This document shows positions 8,944 through 17,479 of a DNA stretch of 64,000 bases, one piece after another. A program made the position numbers and the translations under genes. Below the pieces are notes generated by a model, which worked only from the letters and a program-made list of their open reading frames with translations, was not told where the DNA came from and did no database searches. The stretch's first letter is position 1. Each line of letters opens with the position of its first letter. The DNA comes from Actinoplanes regularis (GTDB lineage Bacteria; Actinomycetota; Actinomycetes; Mycobacteriales; Micromonosporaceae), in assembly GCF_900188005.1 (NCBI RefSeq), contig NZ_FZNR01000024.1, positions 1 through 64,000 of the forward strand, read 5' to 3'.

Positions 8944-9644
8944 CGCCGCCTCCCCGGAACGGCGTCCCGCCAGGCGACCGTGACCGGCAGCCGGCTGTAC
9001 CCGCGCAGGCTGACCCAGCACACGTCGGCCCAACGCCCGGCGCGCCGCCGGTACGGCACCGGGATGGACCACGGCGCTCCGGCCAGGCCCGATCCGGTCG
9101 CCTTGACGCAGGCCTCCTGCACCGTCCAGATCCAGGCGAACTCACCGCCCCGGGCGGCCTCGGGCAACCGGTCGAGCGCGGCGCGGCTCGCCGGGGTGCA
9201 GCAGCGGCGGAGCAGCGCCGGCGGAGCCGGCACCGGACTCTGCACGTCCACCCCGACCGCCACGCCGACGCCGATCGCCGCGGCGACGGTGCCGGCGTCA
9301 TGCGACAGGCTGATCCCGATCCCCGGCCACTGCGGCAGGTACGGCTGGCCGGTGCGGCGCACGGCGATCGGCGTGTCGGCGGCCGGCGGCCCGAGCCGGT
9401 CGGCCAGCAGCAGCCGCAGCAGGGTTCGTGCGGCCAGCCGCTCGGTGCGCCGGGCGGCCGGCGAGCCGGCCGTGTCCGCCAGGTCGGTCCGGGTGGCCGG
9501 CACGCGGGCGAGCAGCCGCTGGTCGGCCACGGCGACCCGGAGGCGGCTGCCCAGGCGCAACCGCACCAGGCTCCGGCCCTGCCCGCGGGCGTCCCGCCGC
9601 GGCCGGTCACAGACCCGCGGCGGCAGCGGGCGCGCGGTCACCAC
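8940..9644 (-). CDS. 4'-phosphopantetheinyl transferase (Sfp type)
   Basis: The protein of about 234 residues carries the Sfp-type signature: GVDVQ (magnesium-binding aspartate) near the middle and IWTVQEACVKATGSGL (W-x-x-KEA-like motif) downstream, preceded by GISLSHDAG. It would convert apo carrier proteins to holo form, and this cluster has six carrier domains to serve. The start is one of two adjacent GTG codons (9641 or 9644); the latter has GGGAAG six bases upstream. Both overlap the stop of the upstream acyl-CoA dehydrogenase. The upstream in-frame extension is low-complexity Arg-rich shadow sequence and was not used. Confidence 0.85.
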   Translation of the reverse strand: MVTARPLPPRVCDRPRRDARGQGRSLVRLRLGSRLRVAVADQRLLARVPATRTDLADTAGSPAARRTERLAARTLLRLLLADRLGPPAADTPIAVRRTGQPYLPQWPGIGISLSHDAGTVAAAIGVGVAVGVDVQSPVPAPPALLRRCCTPASRAALDRLPEAARGGEFAWIWTVQEACVKATGSGLAGAPWSIPVPYRRRAGRWADVCWVSLRGYSRLPVTVAWRDAVPGRRR

Positions 9645-10786
9645 GGCCGTCTTCCCAGCAGGTCGCCGGCGTGATCCGCGATGCCGGCCAGCATCGCACC
9701 GGTGGCGCCGCCGGCGGTGGCGAACATCGCGGTCGCGGCGCGCAGCCGGGCCAGCCCGGCGTCGCCGTACGCGTCCGCGCCGAGCAACCGGCCGCACTCG
9801 CCCAGCACCAGATCCAGGCTCTCGGCGACCGCCGTCTTGAGCAGCATGCTGGCCACCATCGGGTCAGGGCTGTCCCGGTACGCGGCACAGGCCGCGCCGA
9901 TCCGCCAGCTCTCCACGAGACAGCGCGCGAACCGCTCCCGGATCGCGGCGTTGTCCCAGGCGTGCCCGGCGCCGAGCGGGCGTGCGGCGAGCCGCCGCTG
10001 GGTGTCCGCGAGCACCCGGCGACAGATCGCCGCCGCCCAGACTCCCCCGGCGTAACGCTCGGTGGTGATGTGCCGGGCGAAGTTGACCATCCCGCGGCCG
10101 GCCCGCCCGATCAGGTGGGAGCGGTCCAGGCGCACGCCGTCGAACTCGATGTCGCCCAGTCCGGCGCCGGGCAGCAGGTCGTCCTCGGTCGCGGTCACCC
10201 GCACCCCGGGCGCCTCGATCGGCGCCAGCACCCAGACGAAGCTGGTGAAGTGCGGTTGTGGACGGTGCCGGGCGAGGACGAGCGCGTGGTCGGCGGTCGT
10301 GGCGTTGGTGATCCACCGCTTGCCGCCGTCGAGGATCACCTCGTCGCCGTTCAGCTGTGCCGTCGTACCCAGATTCATCAGATCCGACCCGGAGCCCGCG
10401 CGGTCCGTGGCGGCCAGCGCCAGCGTCGCGGCGCCTCGCGCCGCCGCCCGGTGCACGGCGCTGACCGGCCCGCCGTCCACCGCCTCGGCGTGTTCCCGCA
10501 GCAACGGCAGGGCACTGGCCACCTGGACGCAGACCGACAGCACCACCCCGACCGGGCAGTGTTCGTCGAGGACGCCGAGCAGCGCCGGCAGCCTTTCCGG
10601 GCCGGCGCCGTCGAGCAGGCCGTGGCCGCCGAGCGCCCGCCACACCGCCCGGGCGTCCGACGGTGTGCCGGCCGCGTGGATCGCCGCCCCGGTCCGCGTC
10701 GCGACGTCCTCGACCGGGTACGAGCCGGCACCGGCCGCCGGCGCGACCGCCGTCACCGTTCCCGCTCCGGGCGCCCGGTCAGACAA
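9638..10786 (-). CDS. Acyl-CoA dehydrogenase-fold flavoenzyme
   Basis: This 382-residue protein has the acyl-CoA dehydrogenase layout: a helical N-terminal domain, the central beta domain with TLALAATDRAGSGSDL and LDGGKRWITNA, and a helical C-terminal domain ending TGAMLAGIADHAGDLL. In clusters with an AMP ligase and a discrete ACP, relatives (for example PltE in pyrrole formation) oxidise an ACP-bound amino acyl group. I infer alpha,beta-desaturation or related oxidation of an aminoacyl-ACP. It overlaps the second dehydrogenase by 8 nt and the PPTase by 4-7 nt. The catalytic base cannot be placed with certainty by eye. Confidence 0.88.
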   Translation of the reverse strand: MSDRAPGAGTVTAVAPAAGAGSYPVEDVATRTGAAIHAAGTPSDARAVWRALGGHGLLDGAGPERLPALLGVLDEHCPVGVVLSVCVQVASALPLLREHAEAVDGGPVSAVHRAAARGAATLALAATDRAGSGSDLMNLGTTAQLNGDEVILDGGKRWITNATTADHALVLARHRPQPHFTSFVWVLAPIEAPGVRVTATEDDLLPGAGLGDIEFDGVRLDRSHLIGRAGRGMVNFARHITTERYAGGVWAAAICRRVLADTQRRLAARPLGAGHAWDNAAIRERFARCLVESWRIGAACAAYRDSPDPMVASMLLKTAVAESLDLVLGECGRLLGADAYGDAGLARLRAATAMFATAGGATGAMLAGIADHAGDLLGRRPW

Positions 10787-11936
10787 GGCGCACCTCCCGG
10801 TCCCGCAGCGCCAGTGCCCCGTTGACCAGCAGCAGACGGTCGTTGGCGTAGTTCAGGGAGGCCGAGCGCAGATCTCGGAACACCCGCTCCAGGTACAGCG
10901 GCGACGACGCCAGGTAGCCGTGCCGCAGGCCGACCAGCTCCACCATCTCGTCGATCGCGGCGAAGCACTGCTCCGCCGCCTGCGTCTTGAGCGTGTTCAC
11001 CAGCATCTGCACCGGCGGGCCGGCCAGATCGGCGGCCGTGTCCACCACACCGATCGTGTGCCGCAGCAGGGCGTGGACCGCGTCGAGCCGGCCACGGACC
11101 CGGGCGAGCCGGGACAGCAGCAGCTCCGACGACGGGTCGAACTGGCCCCGGCCGTCGCCGCGGATGTGCTGTACGAGTCGCGACAGGGCGCCGGCCGCCG
11201 CACCGAGCCACGCCGCCGACCAGCCGATGTGCGCCAGCGGGGCGAAGGTCGGGGCGACGATCTCCCGGAACCGGCCCGGCACGCCGAGGACCTGATCGAC
11301 CGGGATCTCGCCGGTCAGCCGCATCGGCACGCTCTGCGTCGCGCGCATGCCCAGCGGCTGCCATCCGCCGCGCACCTCGACGGTGAGCTGGTCCCGCCGG
11401 GCGTACACCAGCGACACCTGCGTGGGCGCGGTGGCGTCCGGTGCCAGCGCGGTGATCAGGAACGCGTCGGCGTGCCGGCCGCCGGTGACGATCGGGGCGT
11501 CCCGGTCGATGGTGAGCGTCGCCGCGTCCCGCCGCACCTGTGACGTCGAGCTGAGCAGGTGGCCGCCGGTGGTTCGTTCGGTGGTGACCGAGGCGAGGTA
11601 GACGTCGCCCTTGCCCAGTTCCGGCAACAGCCGGTCGGCCAGCGGCCCGGTCGCGTGCCGGACCGCGGTCACCACCTGCTGACAGTGCATCGCGAAGATC
11701 AGCCCGACCGACATGTCGACCCGGGCCAGGCCCATGGTGACGTCGACCAGTTCGGTCAGTCCGCCGCCGCCACCGCCGTGTTCGGCCGGCACCAGCAGGC
11801 CCAGCAGGCCGGTCGAGCGCATCGCGTCAAGGGCCGCGATCGGGAACTCGGCGGCCTCGTCCGCGTGCCTGGACCCGGCGGCGGCCGCCGCCACGACCTC
11901 CCGCAGGGCGGGCTCGTACCCGGGGGCGGCCGTCAC
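10779..11936 (-). CDS. Acyl-CoA dehydrogenase-fold flavoenzyme (second copy)
   Basis: This 385-residue protein has the same overall fold (GLLGLLVPAEHGGGGGGL in the N-terminal helical domain, LASVTTERTTGGHLL and GGRHADAFLI in the beta domain, and a helical C-terminus) but is clearly divergent from its neighbour. It lacks the usual GSD-type flavin loop seen in the other copy, and its central strand pattern is closer to the FMN-dependent monooxygenase-like branch of the superfamily (DszC/HpaB group). It may therefore be either a dehydrogenase partner or the oxygenase that uses the reductase encoded at 164-676. The latter is inference. Its start overlaps the ACP stop as ATGA. Confidence 0.84.
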   Translation of the reverse strand: MTAAPGYEPALREVVAAAAAGSRHADEAAEFPIAALDAMRSTGLLGLLVPAEHGGGGGGLTELVDVTMGLARVDMSVGLIFAMHCQQVVTAVRHATGPLADRLLPELGKGDVYLASVTTERTTGGHLLSSTSQVRRDAATLTIDRDAPIVTGGRHADAFLITALAPDATAPTQVSLVYARRDQLTVEVRGGWQPLGMRATQSVPMRLTGEIPVDQVLGVPGRFREIVAPTFAPLAHIGWSAAWLGAAAGALSRLVQHIRGDGRGQFDPSSELLLSRLARVRGRLDAVHALLRHTIGVVDTAADLAGPPVQMLVNTLKTQAAEQCFAAIDEMVELVGLRHGYLASSPLYLERVFRDLRSASLNYANDRLLLVNGALALRDREVRLV

Positions 11937-12181
11937 GGCGTGCGCTCCCGCAGCGAGGCGATCGTGGCCCAGAGACTGCTCGCCGTGGCGAACGTGCTGT
12001 CGGTGAGCAGTTCGTCCGGCATGGCGACGCCGTACTCCTCCTCGACGGCGAAGAGCAGCTCGATCGCGCGCATGGAGTCCAGGCCGAGATCGTGCAGGGA
12101 CGAGTCGGCGCTGATGGGCTTGTCACCCACGTACTTGAGAAACGGTCGGAGCAGATCCAGGAAGCCGGTGTCCAACGTCAT
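11933..12181 (-). CDS. Acyl carrier protein (discrete)
   Basis: This 82-residue protein is a classical carrier: HDLGLDSMRAIELLFAVEEE contains the phosphopantetheine serine (GLDS) followed by the recognition helix. It is placed between a PLP decarboxylase upstream (stop and start overlap as TGATG) and the two acyl-CoA dehydrogenase-fold enzymes. This gene order (AMP ligase, decarboxylase, ACP, dehydrogenases) implies that this ACP carries the amino acid while it is decarboxylated and oxidised, as BtrI does in butirosin biosynthesis. Confidence 0.92.
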   Translation of the reverse strand: MTLDTGFLDLLRPFLKYVGDKPISADSSLHDLGLDSMRAIELLFAVEEEYGVAMPDELLTDSTFATASSLWATIASLRERTP

Positions 12182-13425
12182 CAGTCCTTGTCTTTGCCGA
12201 GGAGGGTGTGCCGGTGCAGAGCCAGCCGCGTCGTACCGGTGACCCGTCCGCCGGCCACGACGACCTCGAGCGGCAGGGGGTGGGCGAGGAAACCCACCAG
12301 GCTGGCGTGGAGCCCGTAGGCCCCGACGTTCGGCACGGCGACCAGATCACCCGGGCGAAGTTCCGGGAGTCTGGCCGTCCGGGCCCAGGTGTCCAGCGGC
12401 GTGCAGAGCGGGCCGGCGACGAGCACACCGGTCAGCGGCTCGCCGGCGGCGGGGGTGATGAGGTCGGGCACGACCGGGGGCAGCCGCCGGAGCCCGGACA
12501 TGCCGCCGAGATGGTTGATCCCGGACTCCAGCACCACCACCGGTGTCCCTTGCGAGAGCTTGGCGTCCAGCACCCGGGTGACCAGGGTGCCGCACGTGCC
12601 GGCCAGGTAGCGCCCGGATTCGAAGGCGATCCGCGGCCCACGCCCCGGCCATCCCGCGAAGGCGTCGCTGAGCAGAGTGGTCAGCCGCTCCGCCAGATGC
12701 GGAAATCCCGGGCGTACGCCGGAACGGGCGAACGGCGCGCCGAAGCCGCCGCCGAGATCCAGCAGCTCGGGCTCGACACCGGTCGCGGCGGACAGCCGCC
12801 GCGCCGTGTCGACGGCCTGGGTGAACTGGGCCGTCAGCGCGTCCTCGCCGTCGACGTTGCTGCCCATGTAAAGGTGGAATCCGACCGGCCGCACGTGGGG
12901 CCGGGCACCGAACCGGCCGGGCTCCGCGAGCACCCAGCGCACGTCCGCGCCGAACTGCGAAGTCACCCCGGTCATGGTCAGTCCCTGGCCCGGTGCCGGG
13001 GTGTCGTCGTTGACGCGCACCACGGCCCGCACGTCGGCGCCGAGATCGCCGGCCACCCGGTCGAGCTGGTCCAGCCCGTACGGCGAATCCACCGAGAAGA
13101 GCCGCACGCCGGTCTTCAGCGCGTCGGCCAGATCGGCATCCCGCTTGCCCGGACCGCTGTAGAGCATCTCGGCCGGATCGCCACCGGCCTGCACCGCGGC
13201 CCGCAGCTCGCCCGGCGAGCACACCTCCGCGCGGCAGCCCGCGTCCAGCAGCGTGGCCACCACCGCCGGGTGTGGATTGGCCTTGAGGGAGTAGTAGAGC
13301 TCGGCCGCCTCCGGCAGAGCCGACCGCAGCGCCTCGTGGGACCGGCCGACCTCGTCCAGGTCGTACACGTAGGCGGGCGTCTCCAGGGCCTCCGGGCCTT
13401 CGAACCACCGCGCGAGGTCAGACAT
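12181..13425 (-). CDS. PLP-dependent decarboxylase, alanine-racemase fold (DAPDC/ODC/BtrK type)
   Basis: This 414-residue protein is a fold-type III decarboxylase. It has the PLP lysine K48 in LYYSLKANPHP, the phosphate-binding GGGFGAPF segment, ESGRYLAG, and the active-site cysteine motif GPLCTPLD near the C-terminus. Family members decarboxylate diaminopimelate, ornithine, arginine, or, in BtrK of butirosin, a glutamyl group held on an ACP. Its direct position between an AMP ligase and a discrete ACP favours an ACP-bound substrate. Related decarboxylase plus AMP-ligase pairs also occur in exosortase-associated loci. The start overlaps the AMP-ligase gene by 8 nt. Confidence 0.9.
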   Translation of the reverse strand: MSDLARWFEGPEALETPAYVYDLDEVGRSHEALRSALPEAAELYYSLKANPHPAVVATLLDAGCRAEVCSPGELRAAVQAGGDPAEMLYSGPGKRDADLADALKTGVRLFSVDSPYGLDQLDRVAGDLGADVRAVVRVNDDTPAPGQGLTMTGVTSQFGADVRWVLAEPGRFGARPHVRPVGFHLYMGSNVDGEDALTAQFTQAVDTARRLSAATGVEPELLDLGGGFGAPFARSGVRPGFPHLAERLTTLLSDAFAGWPGRGPRIAFESGRYLAGTCGTLVTRVLDAKLSQGTPVVVLESGINHLGGMSGLRRLPPVVPDLITPAAGEPLTGVLVAGPLCTPLDTWARTARLPELRPGDLVAVPNVGAYGLHASLVGFLAHPLPLEVVVAGGRVTGTTRLALHRHTLLGKDKD

Positions 13426-14914
13426 GGGCGTGCTCCTGCCACAGCCGGTACAGCGCGGCCCGATCCACCTTGCCGTTGCGGCTCAGCGGAAGCTCGGGGA
13501 GGACGAGGCAGGTACGCGGCGTCTTGATCTCGTCGAGCTCGGACCGCAACGCGGTGAGCACCTCCTGCGCGGTCAGCACGCCGACGACGAACAGGGTCGC
13601 GGAATCGGTGGCGTCCTCGGCGCGCGGCGGCAGGACCGCGGCGGCCTCCACCCCGGGCACCCGGTACGCGGCCGCCTCGACCTCGGTCACGCTGACGCGC
13701 GTGCCGCGCTCCTTGTAGATGTCGTCCCGCCGGCCGACGAAGTAGAGATAGCCGTCGGCGTCCATCCAGCCGTAGTCACCGGTGTTGAGCTGTGGGAACA
13801 GGCCCTCGACGCGGGGGAAACGCGACGCGGTCAGCTCCGGGCGCCGCCAGTACCCGGCCATCACGTGCGGCCCGCGCACCACGATCTCGCCGACCGTGCC
13901 CGGCGCCGCGGGCACGCCGTCGGCGTCGACGATGAGGATCTCGGTGCCCGGCAACGCCCGCCCGCTCGCTCCGGGGCGGCGCAGATCCTCGTCGACCGGC
14001 ATGATCGCGGCCCGCTTGCACTCGGTCAGCCCGAACATGAGCTGCACCCGCAACGACGGAATCCGGGCCCGGAGCTCGCCCAGCACCTCGGCCGGCATCG
14101 CCGCGCCGGTGTTGGTCAGCAGCCGCAGCCGCGGCGCCGCCACACCGGGTCGCGACAGCAGGCGGGCGAGGGCCCGGGCCAGTGCCGGCACCGCGGGCAG
14201 GACGGTCGCCCGGTGCGCGACGAGCTGGCGAGCCAGCGTCGGGCCGGCGACGCCGGGCGACCCCAGCTGCAACCGGGCACCGGCCAGCGCGCTGAGGAAG
14301 ATCTGGTACATGCCGTAGTCGAAGGAGAGCGGCAGCGCGCAGTAGACCGTGTCGTCGCCGCGGTATCCCAGCACGGAGGCGATGGCGGTGGCCGCGAAGA
14401 CCAGCTGGGCGTGGGTGGAGACCACCGCCTTCGGCATGCCGGTGCTGCCCGAGGTGTAGATCAGGCACACCGGGTCCACTCGCAGCGGCGGCGCGGGCAG
14501 GCCCGGCTCCGGGCCGTCCCAGGCCAGGGCGAGCAGCTCGGCCGACCCCACGGTGGGTACGCCGAGTTCGGCTCCGGCCGCGGCGGCGGGGCCGTCGGTG
14601 ATCAGCAGGGCCGGTTCCGCGTCGGCCAGCACGTGCCGCACGGCCGCGGCCGGCGACTGCTCGTGGATCACGCTGAACACGGCGGCCGCCCGGGAACAGG
14701 CGTAGAGCAGCGCGGGCAGCAGCGTACCGGTGGGCAGGCAGATGATCACCCGATCGCCGCGCTGGATGTTCCGTTCGGCCAGCCAGGCGGCGAGCCGGCG
14801 GCTGGCGGCGGCCACGGCGGCGTACGTCCGAAGCTCGCCGTCATGGCCGATCGCGACCGCCTCCGGGTTCATCGCCGCGGCGTGATCCACCAGGTCGTGC
14901 AACAAGACGTTCAT
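13418..14914 (-). CDS. AMP-dependent acid:ACP ligase
   Basis: This 498-residue member of the ANL superfamily has the P-loop LIYTSGSTGMPKAV, the core LMFGLTECK, the GDYGWMDADGYLYFVGRRDD hinge segment and the terminal lysine region LSRNGKVDRAAL. It lacks fused carrier or condensation domains. It most likely activates an amino acid and loads it onto a discrete ACP (11933-12181), equivalent to the ligase step in butirosin or pyrrole-ACP pathways. An acyl-CoA ligase role is possible. The ATG overlaps the stop of the BtrH-ACP fusion as ATGA. Confidence 0.88.
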   Translation of the reverse strand: MNVLLHDLVDHAAAMNPEAVAIGHDGELRTYAAVAAASRRLAAWLAERNIQRGDRVIICLPTGTLLPALLYACSRAAAVFSVIHEQSPAAAVRHVLADAEPALLITDGPAAAAGAELGVPTVGSAELLALAWDGPEPGLPAPPLRVDPVCLIYTSGSTGMPKAVVSTHAQLVFAATAIASVLGYRGDDTVYCALPLSFDYGMYQIFLSALAGARLQLGSPGVAGPTLARQLVAHRATVLPAVPALARALARLLSRPGVAAPRLRLLTNTGAAMPAEVLGELRARIPSLRVQLMFGLTECKRAAIMPVDEDLRRPGASGRALPGTEILIVDADGVPAAPGTVGEIVVRGPHVMAGYWRRPELTASRFPRVEGLFPQLNTGDYGWMDADGYLYFVGRRDDIYKERGTRVSVTEVEAAAYRVPGVEAAAVLPPRAEDATDSATLFVVGVLTAQEVLTALRSELDEIKTPRTCLVLPELPLSRNGKVDRAALYRLWQEHAHV

Positions 14915-16143
14915 GGCTGCGCCACCGCCGAGCGGGCCCGGTCGAACAGGACGGTCAACGTGTCCAGGTCGTGCAGCGCCGCCCCGGTCAGCTCGTCCGG
15001 ATCCAGAGTGACCCGAAGCCGGGCCTCCACCCGCTCGATCACCTCGACCAGGCGGAAGGAGTTGAAGCCGGGCAGGGATCGCAGGCTCGGCCGGCCGTCG
15101 AGCAGCCCGGCCCCGAGGCCAAGGACCGCCGCCAGCTCCTCGGCCAGCACCGCCCGGGTCCCGTCCGGGTCACCGGTGGATCCGGCGCCGGCCGGCGTGC
15201 CGGTGGCCGGGTCGCCGCCGGCGAGCCGCCGGGCGAGGGCGACATCCTCGTGCAGCAGCTCACCGAGCCGGTCGAGCACGGCGGTGGGGAAGGCCCCGCC
15301 CCGGCTCGCGCGCCGCATCGCGACATAGCTCTGCGCGGCCAGGGCCGACCAGGACTCGGCCTGGGCGCTCGCCTGCCCGGCGGCGTCGACCTCCGGGTAC
15401 GTGCCCAGCCACGCCGCGTGCAGCGCCCGGGAACGGCCGAGCAACCACACGTCGAGAACCAGGCGGGCGGCTGTCTCCGGTTCCTCGCGGTGCTCGTGGA
15501 GCGCGGCCAGGTACCGGTCGATGCGGCCGGTCGCCGCGCTCATCGCGACGGCGTTCTCCGTCAGCACGGCCGCCCGGTCGAGCACCGGCGGGGCCGCGGC
15601 GGTGAGTGTCATCGCGGTGGCACGCGGCACCGCGTCGTCGAAGCCGGCGGCCGGGAGCCGCCACACGCCCGGGCGGATGTCACCCCACGGGGTGGCGTTG
15701 TGGTAGCCGTCCCCCACCAGCACTGGGCCGTCGGCGGCCAGCAGCAGGAAGCTGTGCTCCATGTGCTGGTGCCCGGCGTACGGCACCCAGCTCATCGTGT
15801 ACGCGTCGGCGACCACGAACAGCGGCGCCGACCCGGCCGAGATCTCCCGCAACCGCGCGCCGGTCACGTCGTCGAAGCGCTGGTCGACCCGGACGGCGAG
15901 CAGGTCGGCCGCCTCGGCCAGGCGCTGCTCGACGGTGGCCCCGACGATCGGGACGCCGCCGGGTCCGGGCACGGTGTCGAATCGCAGCAGCGCGCCGAGG
16001 GCCAGATGCGTCCCGGCACCGTGGGCCCGGTCGGCGAACGCCGCGAGGTTCACCTGGATGCAGTCCATCAGGTCGGCGTGCAGCCCGGCCAGGACCGGCG
16101 TCCAGTCCCGGCTGCGGGTCGGTACCGGTGGTTCGGCGATCAC
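14911..16143 (-). CDS. BtrH-like (C39-fold) domain fused to an acyl carrier domain
   Basis: This protein of about 410 residues combines an N-terminal domain of the BtrH type with a C-terminal carrier. The N-terminal part has a candidate catalytic cysteine in LMDCIQVNLAAF and a candidate His in HMEHSFLLLAADG followed by VGDGYHN, the Cys-His-Asp order of C39-like folds. The carrier occupies the last ~85 residues, with the phosphopantetheine serine in LPGFNSFRLVEVIERVE. BtrH transfers an acyl group from an ACP to an amine; here donor carrier and transferase would be on one chain. The start is the GTG at 16143, one base after the TrpB-like stop; the longer upstream open frame is shadow sequence. 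Confidence 0.78.
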   Translation of the reverse strand: MIAEPPVPTRSRDWTPVLAGLHADLMDCIQVNLAAFADRAHGAGTHLALGALLRFDTVPGPGGVPIVGATVEQRLAEAADLLAVRVDQRFDDVTGARLREISAGSAPLFVVADAYTMSWVPYAGHQHMEHSFLLLAADGPVLVGDGYHNATPWGDIRPGVWRLPAAGFDDAVPRATAMTLTAAAPPVLDRAAVLTENAVAMSAATGRIDRYLAALHEHREEPETAARLVLDVWLLGRSRALHAAWLGTYPEVDAAGQASAQAESWSALAAQSYVAMRRASRGGAFPTAVLDRLGELLHEDVALARRLAGGDPATGTPAGAGSTGDPDGTRAVLAEELAAVLGLGAGLLDGRPSLRSLPGFNSFRLVEVIERVEARLRVTLDPDELTGAALHDLDTLTVLFDRARSAVAQP

Positions 16144-16144
16144 G

Positions 16145-17479
16145 TCAGAACCCTTCGATCGATGAGACGGCCGGCAGCGCCGCCGTCGCGGCCCGGAGCG
16201 CTTCGGGGTCGGCCGGCCGGTCCTCCGGAAGGCCGGCGAGGAGCTTGTCGTACGCGGGCAGGTCGAGCAGGCCGTGCCCGCTGACGCAGACCAGCACCCC
16301 GTGCCGGGGGGTGTGCCCGGGCTCCCGGCCGCTCGCGATCCGGGCGGCGGCGGCCAGTGCGTGCCCCGACTCCGGCGCCGGCAGCACCAGCTCCGTGGTG
16401 GCGAAGGCCCGCCCGGCGGAGAGCGCCTCACGCTGCCCCACCGCCGTGGCCGAGATCTGGCCGTGGTGCCGCATCGCCGAGATGAGTTTGGCCGCGCCGT
16501 GGAAGCGCAGTCCGGCCGAGTGCGACGCCGGGATCGGATAGCGGCTGCCGATGGTGTACATCGCCTCCATCGGGCCGCTGCCGGTGGCGTCCGTGTGGTC
16601 GTAGGCGTAGACACCGCGGGTCAGCTTCGGTGAGGCGCTGGACTCGGCGGCGACCAGGGCGGCGGGCACGTCCAGCTCGCCGGCGCGGGCGGCGGCGAAG
16701 AACGGCAGGGCCACGCCGCCGAAGTTGCTCCCCGCCCCGACGCAGCCGACCACCGTGTCCACGGTGGCGCCGAGCCCGGCCAGCTGATCGATCGACTCCA
16801 GGCCGATCAGCGATTGATGCAGGATGCTGTACGTCTCGCCGCTGCCGATGCAGAACGCCCGCTTCGCGTCGCCCCGGGCATACTCGACGGCTTCCCCGAT
16901 CGCCACGGCGAGACTGTTGTCCAGCCGCTCGTCGGTGGCCCGCCCGAGCGCGGTCAGCGGGCTGGGGCTGGCGTGCAGCTCCGCGCCGTACAGCCGCATG
17001 AGACTTCCCCGGTACGGTTTGTCGCGCAGGCTGCGGCCGACCATGAAGACGGTGCACGCCATGCCGAACGCCGCACAGGCGGCCGCCAGCGCGCTGCCCC
17101 ACTGGCCGGCGCCGGTGCCGGTGACCAGCTCACGGAAGCCGGCGCGGTGGTAGTAGTAGGCCTGCGCCAGCGCCGTGGTGAACTTGTGGCTGCCGGAGAT
17201 GTTCCCGCCCTCGTACTTGGCGTAGATCGGCACGGTGGCGCCGACCTCTGCCTCGAAGCGCCGCGCCCGCCACAGCGGCGCCGGCCGCCAGGCTCGGTAC
17301 AGCTGCGCCACCGGCTCCGGGATCGGCCAGTACTCGCGGCTGGACACGCTCTGCCTGACCAGCTCCAGGGGCAGGCCGACGGTCACCGGGCCGTCGGTGC
17401 CGTCCGGGGTGCGATCCGCGGGCAGCTCGTAGCCGAGGTGCGGCAGAACGCTGCGCCAGGACCGGGGTGGCTCGGTCAT
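16145..17479 (-). CDS. TrpB2-like PLP-dependent enzyme (fold type II)
   Basis: This 444-residue protein has the tryptophan synthase beta-type fold. The PLP lysine is K99 in GGNISGSHKFTTALAQAYYY, and the serine/glycine-rich phosphate loop GAGSNFGGVALPF lies near residue 250. The first motif matches the TrpB2 pattern (GSHK, then AQAYYY) more closely than TrpB1 or threonine synthase. Free TrpB2-like enzymes make new C-beta bonds from Ser, O-acetyl or O-phospho amino acids, so a pathway role in building or eliminating at the beta carbon is plausible. No tryptophan genes are nearby. It overlaps the upstream ACP as ATGA. Confidence 0.86.
   Translation of the reverse strand: MTEPPRSWRSVLPHLGYELPADRTPDGTDGPVTVGLPLELVRQSVSSREYWPIPEPVAQLYRAWRPAPLWRARRFEAEVGATVPIYAKYEGGNISGSHKFTTALAQAYYYHRAGFRELVTGTGAGQWGSALAAACAAFGMACTVFMVGRSLRDKPYRGSLMRLYGAELHASPSPLTALGRATDERLDNSLAVAIGEAVEYARGDAKRAFCIGSGETYSILHQSLIGLESIDQLAGLGATVDTVVGCVGAGSNFGGVALPFFAAARAGELDVPAALVAAESSASPKLTRGVYAYDHTDATGSGPMEAMYTIGSRYPIPASHSAGLRFHGAAKLISAMRHHGQISATAVGQREALSAGRAFATTELVLPAPESGHALAAAARIASGREPGHTPRHGVLVCVSGHGLLDLPAYDKLLAGLPEDRPADPEALRAATAALPAVSSIEGF

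Noticed and set aside
3967..9840. A 1957-codon open frame on the plus strand
   Set aside because: It is antisense to four real genes; the translation is Arg/Gly/Pro-rich with no domains. Such frames are a by-product of high third-position GC in the opposite strand.
12181..13425. Lysine biosynthesis diaminopimelate decarboxylase (lysA)
   Set aside because: The motifs are shared by the whole fold family; placement between an AMP ligase and ACP and absence of dap genes favour a BtrK-type role.
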